Positions 1 through 12,364 of a stretch of 64,000 nt of DNA are shown piece after piece. A program made the position numbers and the translations under genes. Each line of letters begins with the position of its first letter. The stretch's first letter is position 1. The notes beneath the pieces are model-generated. The model worked only from the letters and a program-made list of their open reading frames with translations. It did not search any database and was not told the DNA's origin. Origin of the DNA: Monosporascus cannonballus (taxonomy: Eukaryota; Ascomycota; Sordariomycetes; Xylariales); contig QJNS01000094.1 of the NCBI GenBank assembly GCA_004154925.1, positions 124,001 through 188,000 on the forward strand, in the 5' to 3' direction.

Positions 1-3000
1 CTGATCGATATGGTAAAATGTACGCCATATATTGTCGACGACAAAAATATCCCGATTACGGAAAATAAAAGTAATATATTTATAAACGAATTACCCGTAT
101 ATATTACAAAAGATTCGATTTTCCTAATTATACCGGAAATAATAAGAACGATAAGTAATAATATCGATATTTTCAAATCATAACCCCAAAAAATATCCAG
201 CAATTAGCTAAAGCAAAAAATTAGCCCGAAGAAAAATAATACCTATAGGAAAACCCTTTTTATTATTATGGATAATATAATTATTAAACGGAAAAAACAT
301 TAATCCAGAGTACGGTTAAAAAGTATTATTAAAAAATTATTACAGATTTTTATTTTTAATTAATATTTATTATAAACCATTACGAAGAAAAAAACCATTA
401 AGGAAGAAATACGTTAATATATAAAAGATTTTTGGAACGATAATTAAAAAGACATATAATAAGATATAATTGCAAATATAAAAAAGTAATTTATTCGATA
501 AAGAGACAAATTGTAAAAGAATTAAAAATAATTAATACAATTCGAAAAAATAATATGCTAATAACAATAGCAGATATAACAATTTAATACGTTAAACGAA
601 AAAATATAAATAAGGTTCGACAAATTTAAATAAGAATTAAAAAAAAGGTTACTTATAAAAAACCGTAAAATAATAAAACCTAAAAAAGTTAAAAGAAACT
701 CCTAAAAAGGGCTTTAAACGCAATAATAGAAAACGTTAATAACCTTATTATTTAGGAAATACGAATCGGAACGTACTGGTATACCATAATAGTGGATTGC
801 AGAGCTTTAAGCAGAAATTATATTATACCGGATATAATTAATAAGCCTAGATTATTATGAAAATATAAGTTAAAACTTTATATAACGACGAATGCCGAAA
901 GTTAAAAATTCGCTTACGATAACGGAAAAATTATACGCGAAATTAATTATTTTAAGATTTTTGTTTAAGGACGATATTAAATAATTAATTTCGACATCGT
1001 TCTATTCGGGAATTACGATATGATTTTAGGATTATTATGGATATGCCAGTACAAAATTTTAATTAATAAAAGGATTAACTAAGTAAAGTTCGTCTTATAC
1101 CTTATTAATAAATAAAAAAAAAGTTAAGATCTTAATATTCGATCGATAATAACGATAAATACAGGCATAAAAATACGACAAAAACCTTACCATCTAAAGA
1201 AACAAGATATAAAAAAACGGGTATTAAAGAAAAATACGACGTATCGTTATTACTATTAAAATAAAATTAAAGTAATTAAATAAAGATTTAAAATAACAAG
1301 AACAATAACTTAAAAACTTAACAAATTTAATTAATATATTACCGTAATACTACAAATATAAGTAGTTTTTCAGGAATGAATTTAATACAAAATTACCAGA
1401 ACATAATAAATAAAATTATAAAATAATCCTTAAAGAAACGTTTTTAATAAAGTTTTACCCATTTATAATCTTAGCAAAAACGAATTACGTACTTTCAAAA
1501 AATACCTGGAAAATCGGTTACAAAAAGGATAAATTCGAATTTCGAAATTACTAACAAAATATCTTATGTTTTTTGTACAAAAAAATAGAAAATTACGACT
1601 TATAATTAATTACTAATAATTAAATAATATTACCGTTAAAAATTAAATGTTATTACCCTTAATTACGGAAATAAAAAACCAACTATACAGAACCAAATAA
1701 TTTATAACATTCGATTTTAAAGATGGATATAATTTTATTAAAATAAAAAAAATATAAATAGAAAATAGCCTTTAGAACGAAATACGGATTATTTAAGTAT
1801 TTGGTTATATTAATAGGATTTACAAATATATCAATAACCTTTCAGCAAATAATTAATTACGTATTACGAAAATATTTCGATATTTTCGTTATTTATTATC
1901 TCGACAATATTTTTATTTTCTTAAAAACAAAAAAAAACATACGTAAAATACGTTCATAAGGTTTTTTAAATTTTACAAAACGCAAAATTATTTATTAACG
2001 CAAAAACAATTAATTCCATATGTAAAAAATGGAATATTTGGAATATATTATTACCTTAAGAAATATTAGAATAAACTTTAAGAAAGTCGCTATAATTACA
2101 GAATGGCAAACATTAACGATAATCAAAAAAGTATAGGTATTTTTTAAATTCGCCAACTATTACAGAAAGTTTATTCGAAACTTTAGTAAAATAACCATAT
2201 CCTTAATAAATTTTACGAAAATTTTTTTAAATAAACGCCAAATACGAAAAAGGCATTTCAGAATATTAAAGATGTAATTATTAACGAACTAATATTAATT
2301 ATATACGATCCAAACCGTTCCGTTAAGCTAAAAACCAATACTTCGAATTATGCGTTATATATAATAATCGGATAACGAAATAATTAAGCCAAATTATACC
2401 TTATTGTATTTTTTTCATATAAGTTAAAAGGAATTAAAATTAATTACGACAATCCAAATAAAGAATTCATAGCTATTATTATAGCATTTCGAAAATTTAG
2501 GTATTTCTTAAAAAGAAATTTGCATTAAACTAAGATTTATACGGATTATCAAAATTTTACCCGATTTATTATAACCAAGGAACTTATAGGATAATAATTA
2601 AGATATGTAGAAAAATTGGCGAACTTCGACTTCGTTATTATTTACAAAAAAGAATCAAAGAATAGCAAAGCAAATATTTTAAGTAAGTAACCAAATTTCG
2701 AAAAAAATTGGTTAAAATTAGCCATATAATATTTGATATTATTACAAAAAGCTATTTACGTTTACGACAAATTACGATAATTCGGGTAATACCTAATAAT
2801 ATATATCAAAAAATCCAACAGTATAACGACGGTCTTCCAAAAAACCAAAAAAATAAATAAAATGCAAATTCCAAAGGAATACTAAAAAGGTTTAATACGA
2901 AAAATATACGAATATTAATTATATAGATATCTAGGGATTTATAAAACTTTAAAACGACTTTAACGTATATATTCCTTTCTTAAAATATATTTAATAGTAT

Positions 3001-4130
3001 AAAAGGTTATATAGCAATATAATATTTACGTTAAAATAAAGGCTTAACGACATAAACCATATAGAAAGTTACAGCTATTATTAATTGCAAATCGACTATA
3101 ATATTTAATTATATTTAACTTTATTACCAAATTTCTTATATTAAAAGATCCAGTTACGGAAATATATTATAATAATATTTTCGTAATTATTAATTAATTT
3201 ACAAAATCTTCCTATTTCTTATTATATTATAAGGATATAAACGCCGAATAACTATTATATATTTTCTTTAAATATATTTTTAACATATACGGATTATTAA
3301 TAAAAATCATTTTAAATAAAGGATCGATATTTGGATCTAATTTTTAATGAGGCCTAATAATATAAATTAACTTAAATCACAAATTATTTAACGTATTTAA
3401 ACTTTAAACGGATAAACAAATAATACAGACGAACTAAATTTTAAAAACTTATTTACGATATTATATTAATTACGAATAAAATAACTAATTTAAAAAATTA
3501 ATAATCGCATAATTAACTTATAATACCAACTACTATAAAAATATTAAATTAATATTTATAAATATAAATTTTGGTTTTATTTCAAAGGTTTACAAAAACG
3601 TACGCGATGACGGTCTAATTAATATCAAAATAATTTTTAAATTAAAATAATTATAACGGTTATATCAGGAAATAAAAGCAGAATTAGAATTCGTACGGAA
3701 TTAAATAAATAAATATTATAACTTAAAAAAATTAAAAGGATTAATTTTCGAAAAAGGGAAAATGGTTTTCCTCGTTACCAAAAATATTTAAATAAAGCAA
3801 CCTAATAAAAAATTCGATGTCAAATATATCGGTCTATACAAGATCGCTAAAAAAATCTTAAAAAATAATTATTAATTGGAATTTTTACCAAAAATCAAAT
3901 TCCATTTAATATTTTACGTTTTTTTATTCGAATTAGTAATAAATACGATTAAGGTATATACGGCATAGGACGATATAAAAATAAAAAACAAATAAATATA
4001 TAAGGTAAAAAAAAACCTCGACATACGAAAATAAAATGGACTTACCCAGTACTTAATAAAATAAAAAAAATACTCAAATTTCGAAAATACTTAGAAACCC
4101 GCCAAAAATCTTATTAGCGCCTAACGTTTA
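1..4130 (+). mobile_element. RIP-degraded Ty3/gypsy chromovirus internal region
   Basis: Stop-riddled remains of a gag-pol polyprotein read on the plus strand; the element runs off the left edge. In order I can read a protease-end motif (DMILGLLW, about 1015-1045), reverse transcriptase with FDFKDGY (about 1710) and the polymerase box VIYYLDNIF (1888-1914, normally YLDD), RNase H (KTNTSNYAL near 2335 and NYDNPNKEF near 2445), an integrase with a TDKQ stretch near 3410 (normally TDGQ), and a C-terminal chromodomain (IYKVKKNLDIRK and YSNFENT, about 3990-4110). Trp, Gln and Arg codons are replaced by stops and the base composition is strongly AT, as expected from C-to-T RIP. The chromodomain places it in the chromovirus branch, which in fungi targets heterochromatin. 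It is not functional: no open frame of useful length survives. The 5' LTR is not in the window. Confidence 0.88.
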
Positions 4131-4974
4131 CTGAAAAACTTTTACCAATACCGACGGACGCGTCCTAATTAAAGGTTAACTAGTTAATAACCGGGATATT
4201 AAGCCAATCGACTGCGGCCTGCGTTAACGTAATAACTGTAACGGCGGCCTCCAACTGTTTTTATTTTTTTTAAAACGTTTAAACTTCTCCATGGCCTCCG
4301 TATTTTAAATACCGTAACGAAGCATTTCTATACTACGGCGACGAAATAACCGCCTTTATTTTTGCAAACGGTCTAATTTGTTAACGGCGGCGCGCAATAT
4401 TTCACAAACTTATTCTTTTTTACGCTTTAAACAGTTTTCCTCGGTAAGAAGTTTTTGGTACTTGGCTTCCGAAAAACCAAAAACGTTATAAAAACCTTTA
4501 TAATAAATATATCGCGCATATTTTAAAAATCTTCGAATAATTTTATATTCCGTACTTTTCGTTTCGTAACGGAAATTAAAAAATATTTTAAAATTAAAAT
4601 ATTTAATATATTTTAAAAAATTAAAACGTTAACACGTTTACGAAAACGAAATTTTTCGATTCGGCCTAACATAATAAATATATAAAAAGGAAAATTATTT
4701 ACATAAATTAATAAATAAATAATTTAATTTTGAAAAATAAAGATTTTGGAAAAGGGGAAATCGTATTTTAACTTAACGGTTTTAGCTTTTTTTCAGACGG
4801 TCGGAATTACGAAAAGGTCAATTCCGACCCAAGCTAAAACGTTACGGAACTGGCTTAAAGGTTTTAAGGCGCCAAATACCTTAAGCCCCTTAAGCTAGCA
4901 AAAAAGCTCAAAAAGCTTAACGGGCTTAAGGATTTAAACCGCTTAAACACCTTAAGCCAAAATAAAAATATATA
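4131..4974. other. AT-rich tract after the gypsy element, possible 3' LTR
   Basis: No open frame. It follows directly after the chromodomain end, so it probably holds the 3' untranslated region and 3' LTR of the chromovirus. With no second LTR in view the borders cannot be set. Around 4880-4965 there are several short CTTAAGC-containing palindromic stretches. Confidence 0.35.
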
Positions 4975-5492
4975 TGCTTATTATTTCTATAATTTAAATA
5001 ACTTTAGTTTACAATATAACATCGTTACCCAAGGCATCCTTAATATTACGAGACGTAATACGTTACTGTATTTATTGCTCAGATTTCCACGATACTCCTG
5101 CCAACATAAACCCGTCGACTTAAGGTTTAATAGTTGGTTAAACCGCCTAACCGTCACAAAACGTTTTTATTATATTTCTATATATTATTATTAGCTTTAT
5201 TATTAACGGCTTTTATTTAAAATTACAAATGACGTAAAATCTTTTATATAATTTAGAAACGTATTAAATGCGTTTAATTGTTACGGTTGCACCTTATACC
5301 GTTACGCCACCTATTACAGCTAAGAGTTTAGTCAACTATTACACTCAAGTCGTACGAGTTTATGTTGGCAGAAATATCGTGGAATTCTGAACAATAAATA
5401 TAGTAACTGGTTACGTCTCGTAATACCAAGAGTGTTATGGATAACGAAGTATTATTATAAGCTGGTGTTATCTAAATTATAGAAATAAGTGT
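4975..5492. mobile_element. Foldback/MITE-like element with about 170-bp inverted arms
   Basis: The left arm (about 4975-5146) and right arm (about 5308-5492) are imperfect reverse complements along their whole length. Matching blocks include CTATAATTTA near both outer ends, ATTACGAGACG/CGTCTCGTAAT, TATCGTGGAA and CTGCCAACATAAAC. About 160 bp lie between the arms. The arms differ mostly by transition-type changes, as expected if both were RIPed. There is no coding sequence, so it would be non-autonomous. The outer borders are accurate to roughly 10 bp. Confidence 0.75.
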
Positions 5493-5519
5493 ATTTATAT
5501 ACTGTAACTTGTTGCTTCT

Positions 5520-8500
5520 GTCGAGCCCGGCTCTAAAGCGGCGCACTTACCAATATACACCTCTTCTATTTGTCCACTCCGAATTTTCCGACCTTTATAT
5601 TTTAAACATTAATAAATCCATGACAACGTTAATAATACTAACACCATATATGTATAATATAAATTAAAGGTTAAAAAAGTATTTGAAATTTAAATTCTAC
5701 AAATTAAGAAAGGAAAACGTCAATATTAAATATAAAAAAATAATATAAAAAAAGAAAAAGAATAAATCAATGTTAAAAAATGCGTTATATATAATTAAAT
5801 ATATTTTTAAACTAATCATACCGTTAAGCTATCCGTTATGAAAAGCAAACTATATAAATAAAAAGAATATTAAAGTATTTTTAAAACTTTAGAGATTAAT
5901 ATATAAGTATTATAAAAGTAAATTAAATCCAATTTAAAATAACAAATTTATAACACTGTACAAAAAATACGAAATAAAATTATATACAATTAAGAAACGT
6001 TTTAAGGCTAAAGCGATCCATAATATATCTCGTATAATATTTTTTCTAATTTATAGTATTATAAATTCATATAAAAAATTAAATAAAATATAAAAAAAGT
6101 ATAATTTTATATATTTTCTTCTAATTTAATTCATTAGATCCTAAAGTTTATATATATATTCAATTTATGATATTAATATTTTGAAATTCATAATTCGTAA
6201 AAATACCAATAAAACGAATGGTTTTACTAAAAAAACTATTAAAAATTGTTAACAATTGTTAAGGACTAATAAATATTAACTAGTATTTGTATGGTTTATC
6301 CTATTTATTATTTCTGTAAAACTTTATTTTATAACTATACAGATATTCTTTATTATAATATATTTTATACATTAAAACTTTTAAAATAGTATACTTTTAA
6401 TAAAAAGGGTTTTTATATAAATATAATATATATTAATAAACTTTATATAAACGTTTTAAAATATATATAATGTTATAATATCTGTTAACGTAAACTGTAA
6501 GTAACACGCTTATATAAACGAAACGCCCATTTTAATTACCTTATTACATATATTTAATTTTGTAATAATTATATGATATTTAAATTAAATAAAACTATTG
6601 AGAATAATTTGTATTAGACGTATTTATTATTTTTTATCATATGCGCGTATTATGTCCGAGCTTGTCGCAAATACCATAGTACCGTTTTTTTATAACCTTT
6701 TTACAATAATTACCTTTATTATTATTTCCTATATTAGTTCGCTATTACTTTCTTTCTCGGCCTAGAAAACTTCTTTTTTTAAAAAAAGTAAATAATTGTC
6801 CTTTTTGAAAGCGATTATTTTTGGTTTTACGACGTTTGCTAAAACTATAATTAGGTTCACGAAAGTAGCTAATTTTATAATTAAAAAACCTACTTTATAT
6901 AATAAATAATTTATATTTATAGCCAAATAATTTAGCGTTTCGATTATAGTTATCGGCAACTGACTTTAGTAATTTGTAATTTTATTTTTTAAATACTTAA
7001 ATTACGAACGTATTTTTTAAAAGTTTTAAATATTTTGCGTTCGAAATAAAACAGTAAAAATAACGGAGAAATAATCGGTATTCGAAAATGTTATCGGTTA
7101 TTTCAATACGAAATAAAATATTCCGAGTTTAATAAAATAAAGTCAATACCTCGAAAACCGGCCACAATATTTTCGGATATTATAAGCGTTTTAAACGTTT
7201 CGTAAAAACCGATAAAAAAGATTTCCTTAATAACGTACGTGTTATAACGCCTTATAAGGTTTTCGATATAATAACCGTAAGCTCGTTTTAATAAAAGATA
7301 TATTATATTAAAAGGTTAAAATTTATAAAAATGAATAGGGAAATATATAAAACGTAATAATATCGTATTTTTAGAATATTTTTAAATTTTATCAACTAAT
7401 AACTTTTATAACCGTCAAAGATAAAAAGACGTTTAGTATTTTTTTATATGCGTGTTAATATATATGTTAAAATATTTAATCTAATTCAGATCTAAAACGT
7501 TCGTCGTTCAGCCGTTATTACTTATAGTAATCTTTTAATCGCGTAATATAGAACTGTTACGGTGCTAGAAAGTGAAATAGTTTTTACTTATTACGATAAT
7601 ATAGAGCGAAAGGGCCTAATTTTAAAACTCGACGGCTTAAATAACCGTAGCGTATTTTTTATTACCTTATTAGACTTATTTAAGCCTTTTATACCTTTCG
7701 ACGTTTATAATTACTATGCTTAACGCCGTTATTAATCTTATTAAAATTAATTTCGTTAAAAATATATATATTCTTTTTCAAAATACCGTATTTCGCAATC
7801 ATATTACGTACAAATTTTAATTATTTGTGAAATACTTTTAAATTTTTATATATAAACCTTTTATAACCGATTTTTCGATTAAAACGCGTTTTTAATTTAT
7901 TTTATCGTTTACCAAAATTCGACGTTTAATTAATGCTAACGCGTTCTGCGTTACGTTTTCGTAAAAATATATTGGCAATATTTTTAATATTTTTAAATCT
8001 CAAAAAAAACGTTCGTAAATCGAAATAGAAAATATATTTAACAATACTTTGCTTTTCGAAATCGATTAATTTTCGCAAATTAGACGATATATCGTGTCGT
8101 ACAAATTTACATTGGATTCGTTCGCGAAAAATTGTTTTCGAAATAATATATATAGTTGCAAACTTTTAATAACCAATATATGTCAGCTAGCAGGGGGTGC
8201 TCTAGCACTCCATATACGGAAGATTCCCTTTGATTGGAACATATATGTTTCGGGACTAAATCACCTTAAAATGCAGTGCGCGTTTTAGAGCACCTGCAAC
8301 TAGTTATCAATACGCATACAACTGATGTCCCTTATATCTGACAATATAAGCGTTACGTCTTTCAATTTAAATAAAAGATTTAATCGTATTTGTTTGAAAA
8401 AACACTCAAACATATTATTATATTAGAAAATTTATAAATAAAATAAGGTAATTAAAAAGTTATATTTAGGTAGGCGCTTTGTTTATACAAATGTTTCGTT

Positions 8501-8925
8501 TATAGATTACGTTATTTAATATTATAATTATACAAATTTTTATTATTTTTATTTATATAATTTTATGCGAATATTTTAATTTTAAATATAAATATATTTT
8601 TTATTATTACATAACATAAAATACATATTTAAATTAAGTTTTTATAAAAGACAATATATATATGTTATATATTAAATATTATATTTTCTTTTATTTTATT
8701 AATAGTTTTAATTATAATATTGCTTTTTACTTTTATTTTGCCTCAAAACTAAACGTATTAAACGCTGTTATATTTCTAATTTTTGTCGTTAATTTTACTA
8801 TAAAACTTTATATATTCTTCTGCTCCTGGTGTAGATTTATTAAATTTTAAAGTATAAAGGTCGGAAAATTCTAGGTGTGCAAATGGGGGTGTGCATTGGT
8901 ACGTGCGCCGCTCTAAAGGCTCTAC
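5520..8925 (-). mobile_element. Pogo/Fot1-like Tc1-mariner transposon, RIPed, with about 80-bp TIRs
   Basis: The two ends form an imperfect inverted repeat. The left end (about 5524-5610) carries GCGGCGCACTTACC and GAATTTTCCGACCTTTATA; the right end (about 8846-8925) has the reverse complement of both. Between them, on the minus strand (about 7.9 to 6.7 kb), a degenerate DDE-superfamily transposase is readable: NIYIFNE (normally an Asp-Glu motif), IAKYGI upstream, IITFYIFPYS (the IITLCMPPHS region), and a C-terminal piece, PITIIETLNYLA, lying in the longest surviving frame (6762-6959). It has many stops and cannot be active. At 3.4 kb it is longer than typical Fot1-like elements (about 2 kb), so further insertions probably sit inside it; one candidate is at 8191-8296. 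Confidence 0.75.
8191..8296. mobile_element. MITE-like insertion, about 106 bp
   Basis: A higher-GC island in an AT-rich block. Its ends are inverted repeats of the form CAGG(GG)GTGCTCTA, read inward from both sides (left from 8191, right ending at 8296). No coding capacity. The CAGG start resembles hAT-type termini, but I could not find a matching 8-bp target duplication, so the superfamily is open. Confidence 0.5.
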
Positions 8926-9014
8926 GATCGATCCTGTCAAGCCCTCACGTGATTTGACCCACTTGACCCTTAAATCCCTGTTGCGACCGTTTTCCGAGGC
9001 CGCGCCCTGTCAAG

Positions 9015-9060
9015 CCGTAACACCACCAGAGCAAAAGACCGGTGGAATGATTTACCTCAT
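9015..9060. repeat. Fragment related to the solo LTR at 13994-14123
   Basis: The stretch with CACCAGAGCAAAAGACC followed by GGAATGAT resembles the minus strand of the LTR at 13994-14123 (CACCAGGGCAAAAGATC, then GGAATGAT). It is a short, border-less remnant inside a GC-richer island spanning about 8880-9180. Confidence 0.45.
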
Positions 9061-9069
9061 CTTGATCAG

Positions 9070-9227
9070 AACCCTATTTTGGAGGTTGTGGCTGCGCCTG
9101 CGGCGCAGCAGTCGTAGCCACAGCTATAGCTTTTGATCAAGAAGTATCTGTCAAGGGTCCAATGTATCAGTTAAACTCCTTTAAGAATAATATTTACAAA
9201 AATAACAAAACCTCCAAAATAAGGCCT
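9070..9227. mobile_element. MITE family A, copy 1
   Basis: Terminal inverted repeats CCCTATTTTGGAGGTT (9072) and AACCTCCAAAATAAGG (9209-9224). The interior starts with the hairpin-forming GCTGCGCCTGCGGCGCAGC. A second copy with the same ends and interior start lies at 11554-11675, and similarity continues just outside both right ends (AGCAA.TTGTGATTTTTT). Non-coding. Confidence 0.7.
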
Positions 9228-9808
9228 CATAGCAAATTGTGATTTTTTCGTTCCGTTTAGTATATTTTCATACAAATTTGCAAAAATTATTAATATTAAC
9301 TTTAGTAATATATATTAATTACGAAACTTTTAGTACTTTAATTTATATAATTTAATATAAAATTAAAATTTTTATTTTTTAATATAATAATAATTTTATT
9401 TAATACAAAATAAAAATTAATATAATACAAAAGAGTTAAAATCTTAATTAATATATATTATAACCTTTTTTCCCTTTTAAATAAATACAATAATAATATA
9501 ACTTTATAAGCTAAAATAATAATATATAAAATTTAAAATTATCCGTAATAAATCTTGAAATATATTTTTTTTCTTAATTAATTAAATGCAGGTAATATAT
9601 TCGAAAATTTAACAAAAATATTTTAAATTTGCGAATAATTACTTTTTTAAAATAAAATATTTATTTTTATCCGATATTCTTACCGGTTTTTTGCCGATAT
9701 AAATATAATTAACTTATATGCCAATACTATGTATACGGCCGATAACTTTATAAAAATTTTACGTCGTTAATTTATTCGCTTTATATTAAGCGTTATATTT
9801 GGCGAGTA
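9228..9808. other. AT-rich RIP-like sequence, nothing identified
   Basis: Extremely AT-rich, all frames stopped. I recognise no domain remnants here. Confidence 0.6.
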
Positions 9809-10008
9809 GGGCCTGTGACGGGCACGATGCGTAGGTTGAACGAAGGCACGGCCCAACAAAGGTTTATATTCAAGGTGAGGAGGGAAGAGGAGAAACAGCT
9901 AGCCACTAGCGAGGTGGCTGCTCTCTATATACATATGGGTGAGCTCGGGCTAAGGAGCTCGCTTCGTAAGCCCGAGCTGCCCTATAGGCTCTAGCCTGTA
10001 ACAGGGCC
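9809..10008. mobile_element. Solo LTR (9814-10003) with 5-bp target duplication GGGCC
   Basis: A 190-bp GC-richer sequence starts TGTGACGGG and ends CCTGTAACA, the TG...CA ends expected of an LTR. It is bounded on both sides by the identical pentamer GGGCC (9809-9813 and 10004-10008). It contains CTCTATATACATATG, a plausible LTR TATA box, followed by a self-complementary stretch (GAGCTCGGGC / GCCCGAGCT). Unlike its surroundings it shows no AT drift, so it arrived after the surrounding RIP. No internal retrotransposon region is present, so it is a solo LTR left by recombination. Confidence 0.85.
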
Positions 10009-11510
10009 GTATTTTACGGAAAAAATAAGTTAATATAATATATAATCTGGTTTTCGGAAAATTTAATTTTTTTTTCGTTATTAAAATAAATTTTGGAAAA
10101 TTCTTAATTATTTAAAAATTTTCGTTAATAACCGACTTAATTATTATCCAGATCGTATTATTAATTAAGCTCATAAAAAAATAACCAACTTTAGTATTAC
10201 TAATTTTATGTTTTATTTTTATCCTTATATCCGCAAATACGAAAAAACTTAATTTAAAGATATTCGACCGTATAATTGTCGGATAACATAATTATATTAT
10301 TTTTAATCTTAAATAAATATCGAACGATTAATTTCAAATTATTATATTAAATTTTGTTTTTGAACGATAATATGGTTTAATTATTATTAACGAAATATAT
10401 TTATTATCAAAATAGAAAAAATTTCGATTTAAATATATTAATATCCGTAATTTACGTTTTATTTTCCTTATTTATATATATTAATTTGTGTATATAACAA
10501 TCATTAATGATATTATAAAACAAATTATGAAATATAGCAGTTTTCGTTAAATCGGCGGCCTAATTAAATATAGTTATAAGGCGGAAATCCGGCGTTTTAA
10601 TATTAATCGTCCCGAAATTAACATTATTATTTTCTTTATACTTAAAAGTTAACGTTCGAATAAAAGGCATTTAAATTTTCTAATAATTAATATATCCGGG
10701 CTATTAAATAATATCTTTTTAATTTAGCTTAATAACTTACGTTTTATTATTAAGATTATTATTTATATTAATAATAAGGCGAAAATTATTAATATCCGTA
10801 ATTATTTGATTTAAAAATTTAAATTAATTAAAGGTAAACGTTTTTATAAAACGTTAATTTTCGTTTAAAGTGATATAAATTACGTTAATTTCGAATAATA
10901 ATTTTTCCGATAGGCGGTGAAATCTAGGCCTTTTTGTAAAAATTACAAATTTTCCGTATAATATATTATGGTATTTGTATATAACGGGGTCCTGATCAGC
11001 AAAAATTAAAAGTTTTTGTTAATTTTCGTATATTATTAATTGTTCGTATATTCGTTTTTCTTTTAATACGTTAATTAATCAGTTAATCCAAAAGTCGAAC
11101 TAATAATTCGGCCTAAATTGTTACAAAAAACCTAATTACGGATGAAATTTTTAAACGTTATGTTAATTTTTTTATGTTAATACCAGAAATTTAAAGTACG
11201 CGTACGTATATTTTGTGTTAAAGGCGTAGCCCGGTAGAACTAGGAGAATTCGGATTTATCGTGTTCTGAAAGGGGAGATAATAACGCGATAGGTTCGAGC
11301 TGTAGCTATTATACGCATTGCGGTTTAAAAGTGGCAAATAGGTCTTAATCAGAACCAGAATGGTATTAATAATAAGCTATAACAAAAATAACGGTATATA
11401 TACATATATATATATCTATAGAAAAACGTTTTGTTGTTAAATTATTACGGATTTTTATTTTTTTTGAAAAAGCAAATGTACCAAACGAAGCCGTTTTTAC
11501 GCAATTACAA
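10009..11510. other. AT-rich degenerate block, unassigned
   Basis: Stop-dense in all frames. Parts of the minus strand (about 11.0-10.1 kb) read as long amino-acid runs interrupted by stops, suggesting a RIPed transposable-element gene, but I cannot name the family. A less AT-rich patch lies at about 11220-11360. Confidence 0.45.
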
Positions 11511-11553
11511 CTTAGGCCTCGCTGGCTCGTTACGGGTTATCTTATTAGAATCA

Positions 11554-11675
11554 GGCCCTATTTTGGAGGTTGTGGCTGCGCCTACGGCGCAGCTGTGGCT
11601 AAGTAGCTTTTAGTACCACGCTAACCAAATTTGGAAAACCCCATAAAAAATAACAAATCCTTCAAAATAAGACCT
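11554..11675. mobile_element. MITE family A, copy 2
   Basis: Second copy of the element at 9070-9227. The left end is CCCTATTTTGGAGGTT; the right end is ATCCTTCAAAATAAGACC, with C-to-T type differences from copy 1. The interior GCTGCGCCTACGGCGCAGC keeps the hairpin with one change. The copy is about 35 bp shorter than copy 1. Confidence 0.7.
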
Positions 11676-12029
11676 AATAGCAAGTTGTGATTTTTTAGCT
11701 CCGTTTGGTACGTTCCTATATAAATTTTTCAAAAGTTATTTTAAAAATTTACAAATAAAATAACAATAAAAAATAATAAAAAAATAACAAAAATTAATAT
11801 TATATAAAGTTTTAAAAAAACCTTTAAATTATATATATAATTTCCAAATCGGGGTTAAATTAATGGAGATATTAAAAAAAATTTAGATTAATATATATTT
11901 TTAACCGAAACGCCTTTACGGCCGTAATAACGCGTTTACCGTATATAACATTTTGTTATGGGCCTTTTAAGGATAATTCAGTATGGGAAAAATCTGTTTG
12001 GTTATGCTTTTGTCCGTATGGGTTGTGGT

Positions 12030-12160
12030 TGTTGCGTTGTAGCTATAAGGGCGTCCTGGATTTGGCTGCCCTTAACCTTTTTATGGCTGCGACGTAATAA
12101 CGATAATCCGTACGGGCAAAAAAATTACTGGACGGGCTTTTCCCATATTGAATATATTAG
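12030..12160. repeat. Direct repeat unit 1 (about 120 bp)
   Basis: Shared blocks with 12365-12475 include CGACGTAATAACGATAA, CCGTACGGGCAAAAA and GGACGGGCTTTT. This copy is less AT-rich and lies in a short open frame (11958-12206) that I regard as chance. Probably two pieces of one degraded repeat. Confidence 0.55.
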
Positions 12161-12364
12161 GGAAACCCGGCGTACGATAATGCGACCGGTAATTATGCTG
12201 TCGTAATTATAAGGGTGTTATGGTCGCTTATTTCCCAGACTTAAACTTAGTTATATCGGCCCTAATTTTAACCCAAAAAATTTGAAAAAATTCCTATATA
12301 TATATTAATTTATATTCGATAAATATATTAAGTATTAGATTTATCGGATTTAAATTAGTTATGT

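Noticed and set aside
8094..8288. 64-codon plus-strand frame
   Set aside because: Overlaps a MITE-like insertion and RIPed transposon DNA; chance frame.
11958..12206. 82-codon plus-strand frame in the repeat block
   Set aside because: Lies across a direct repeat; no similarity to a protein and no intact repeat copy with the frame.
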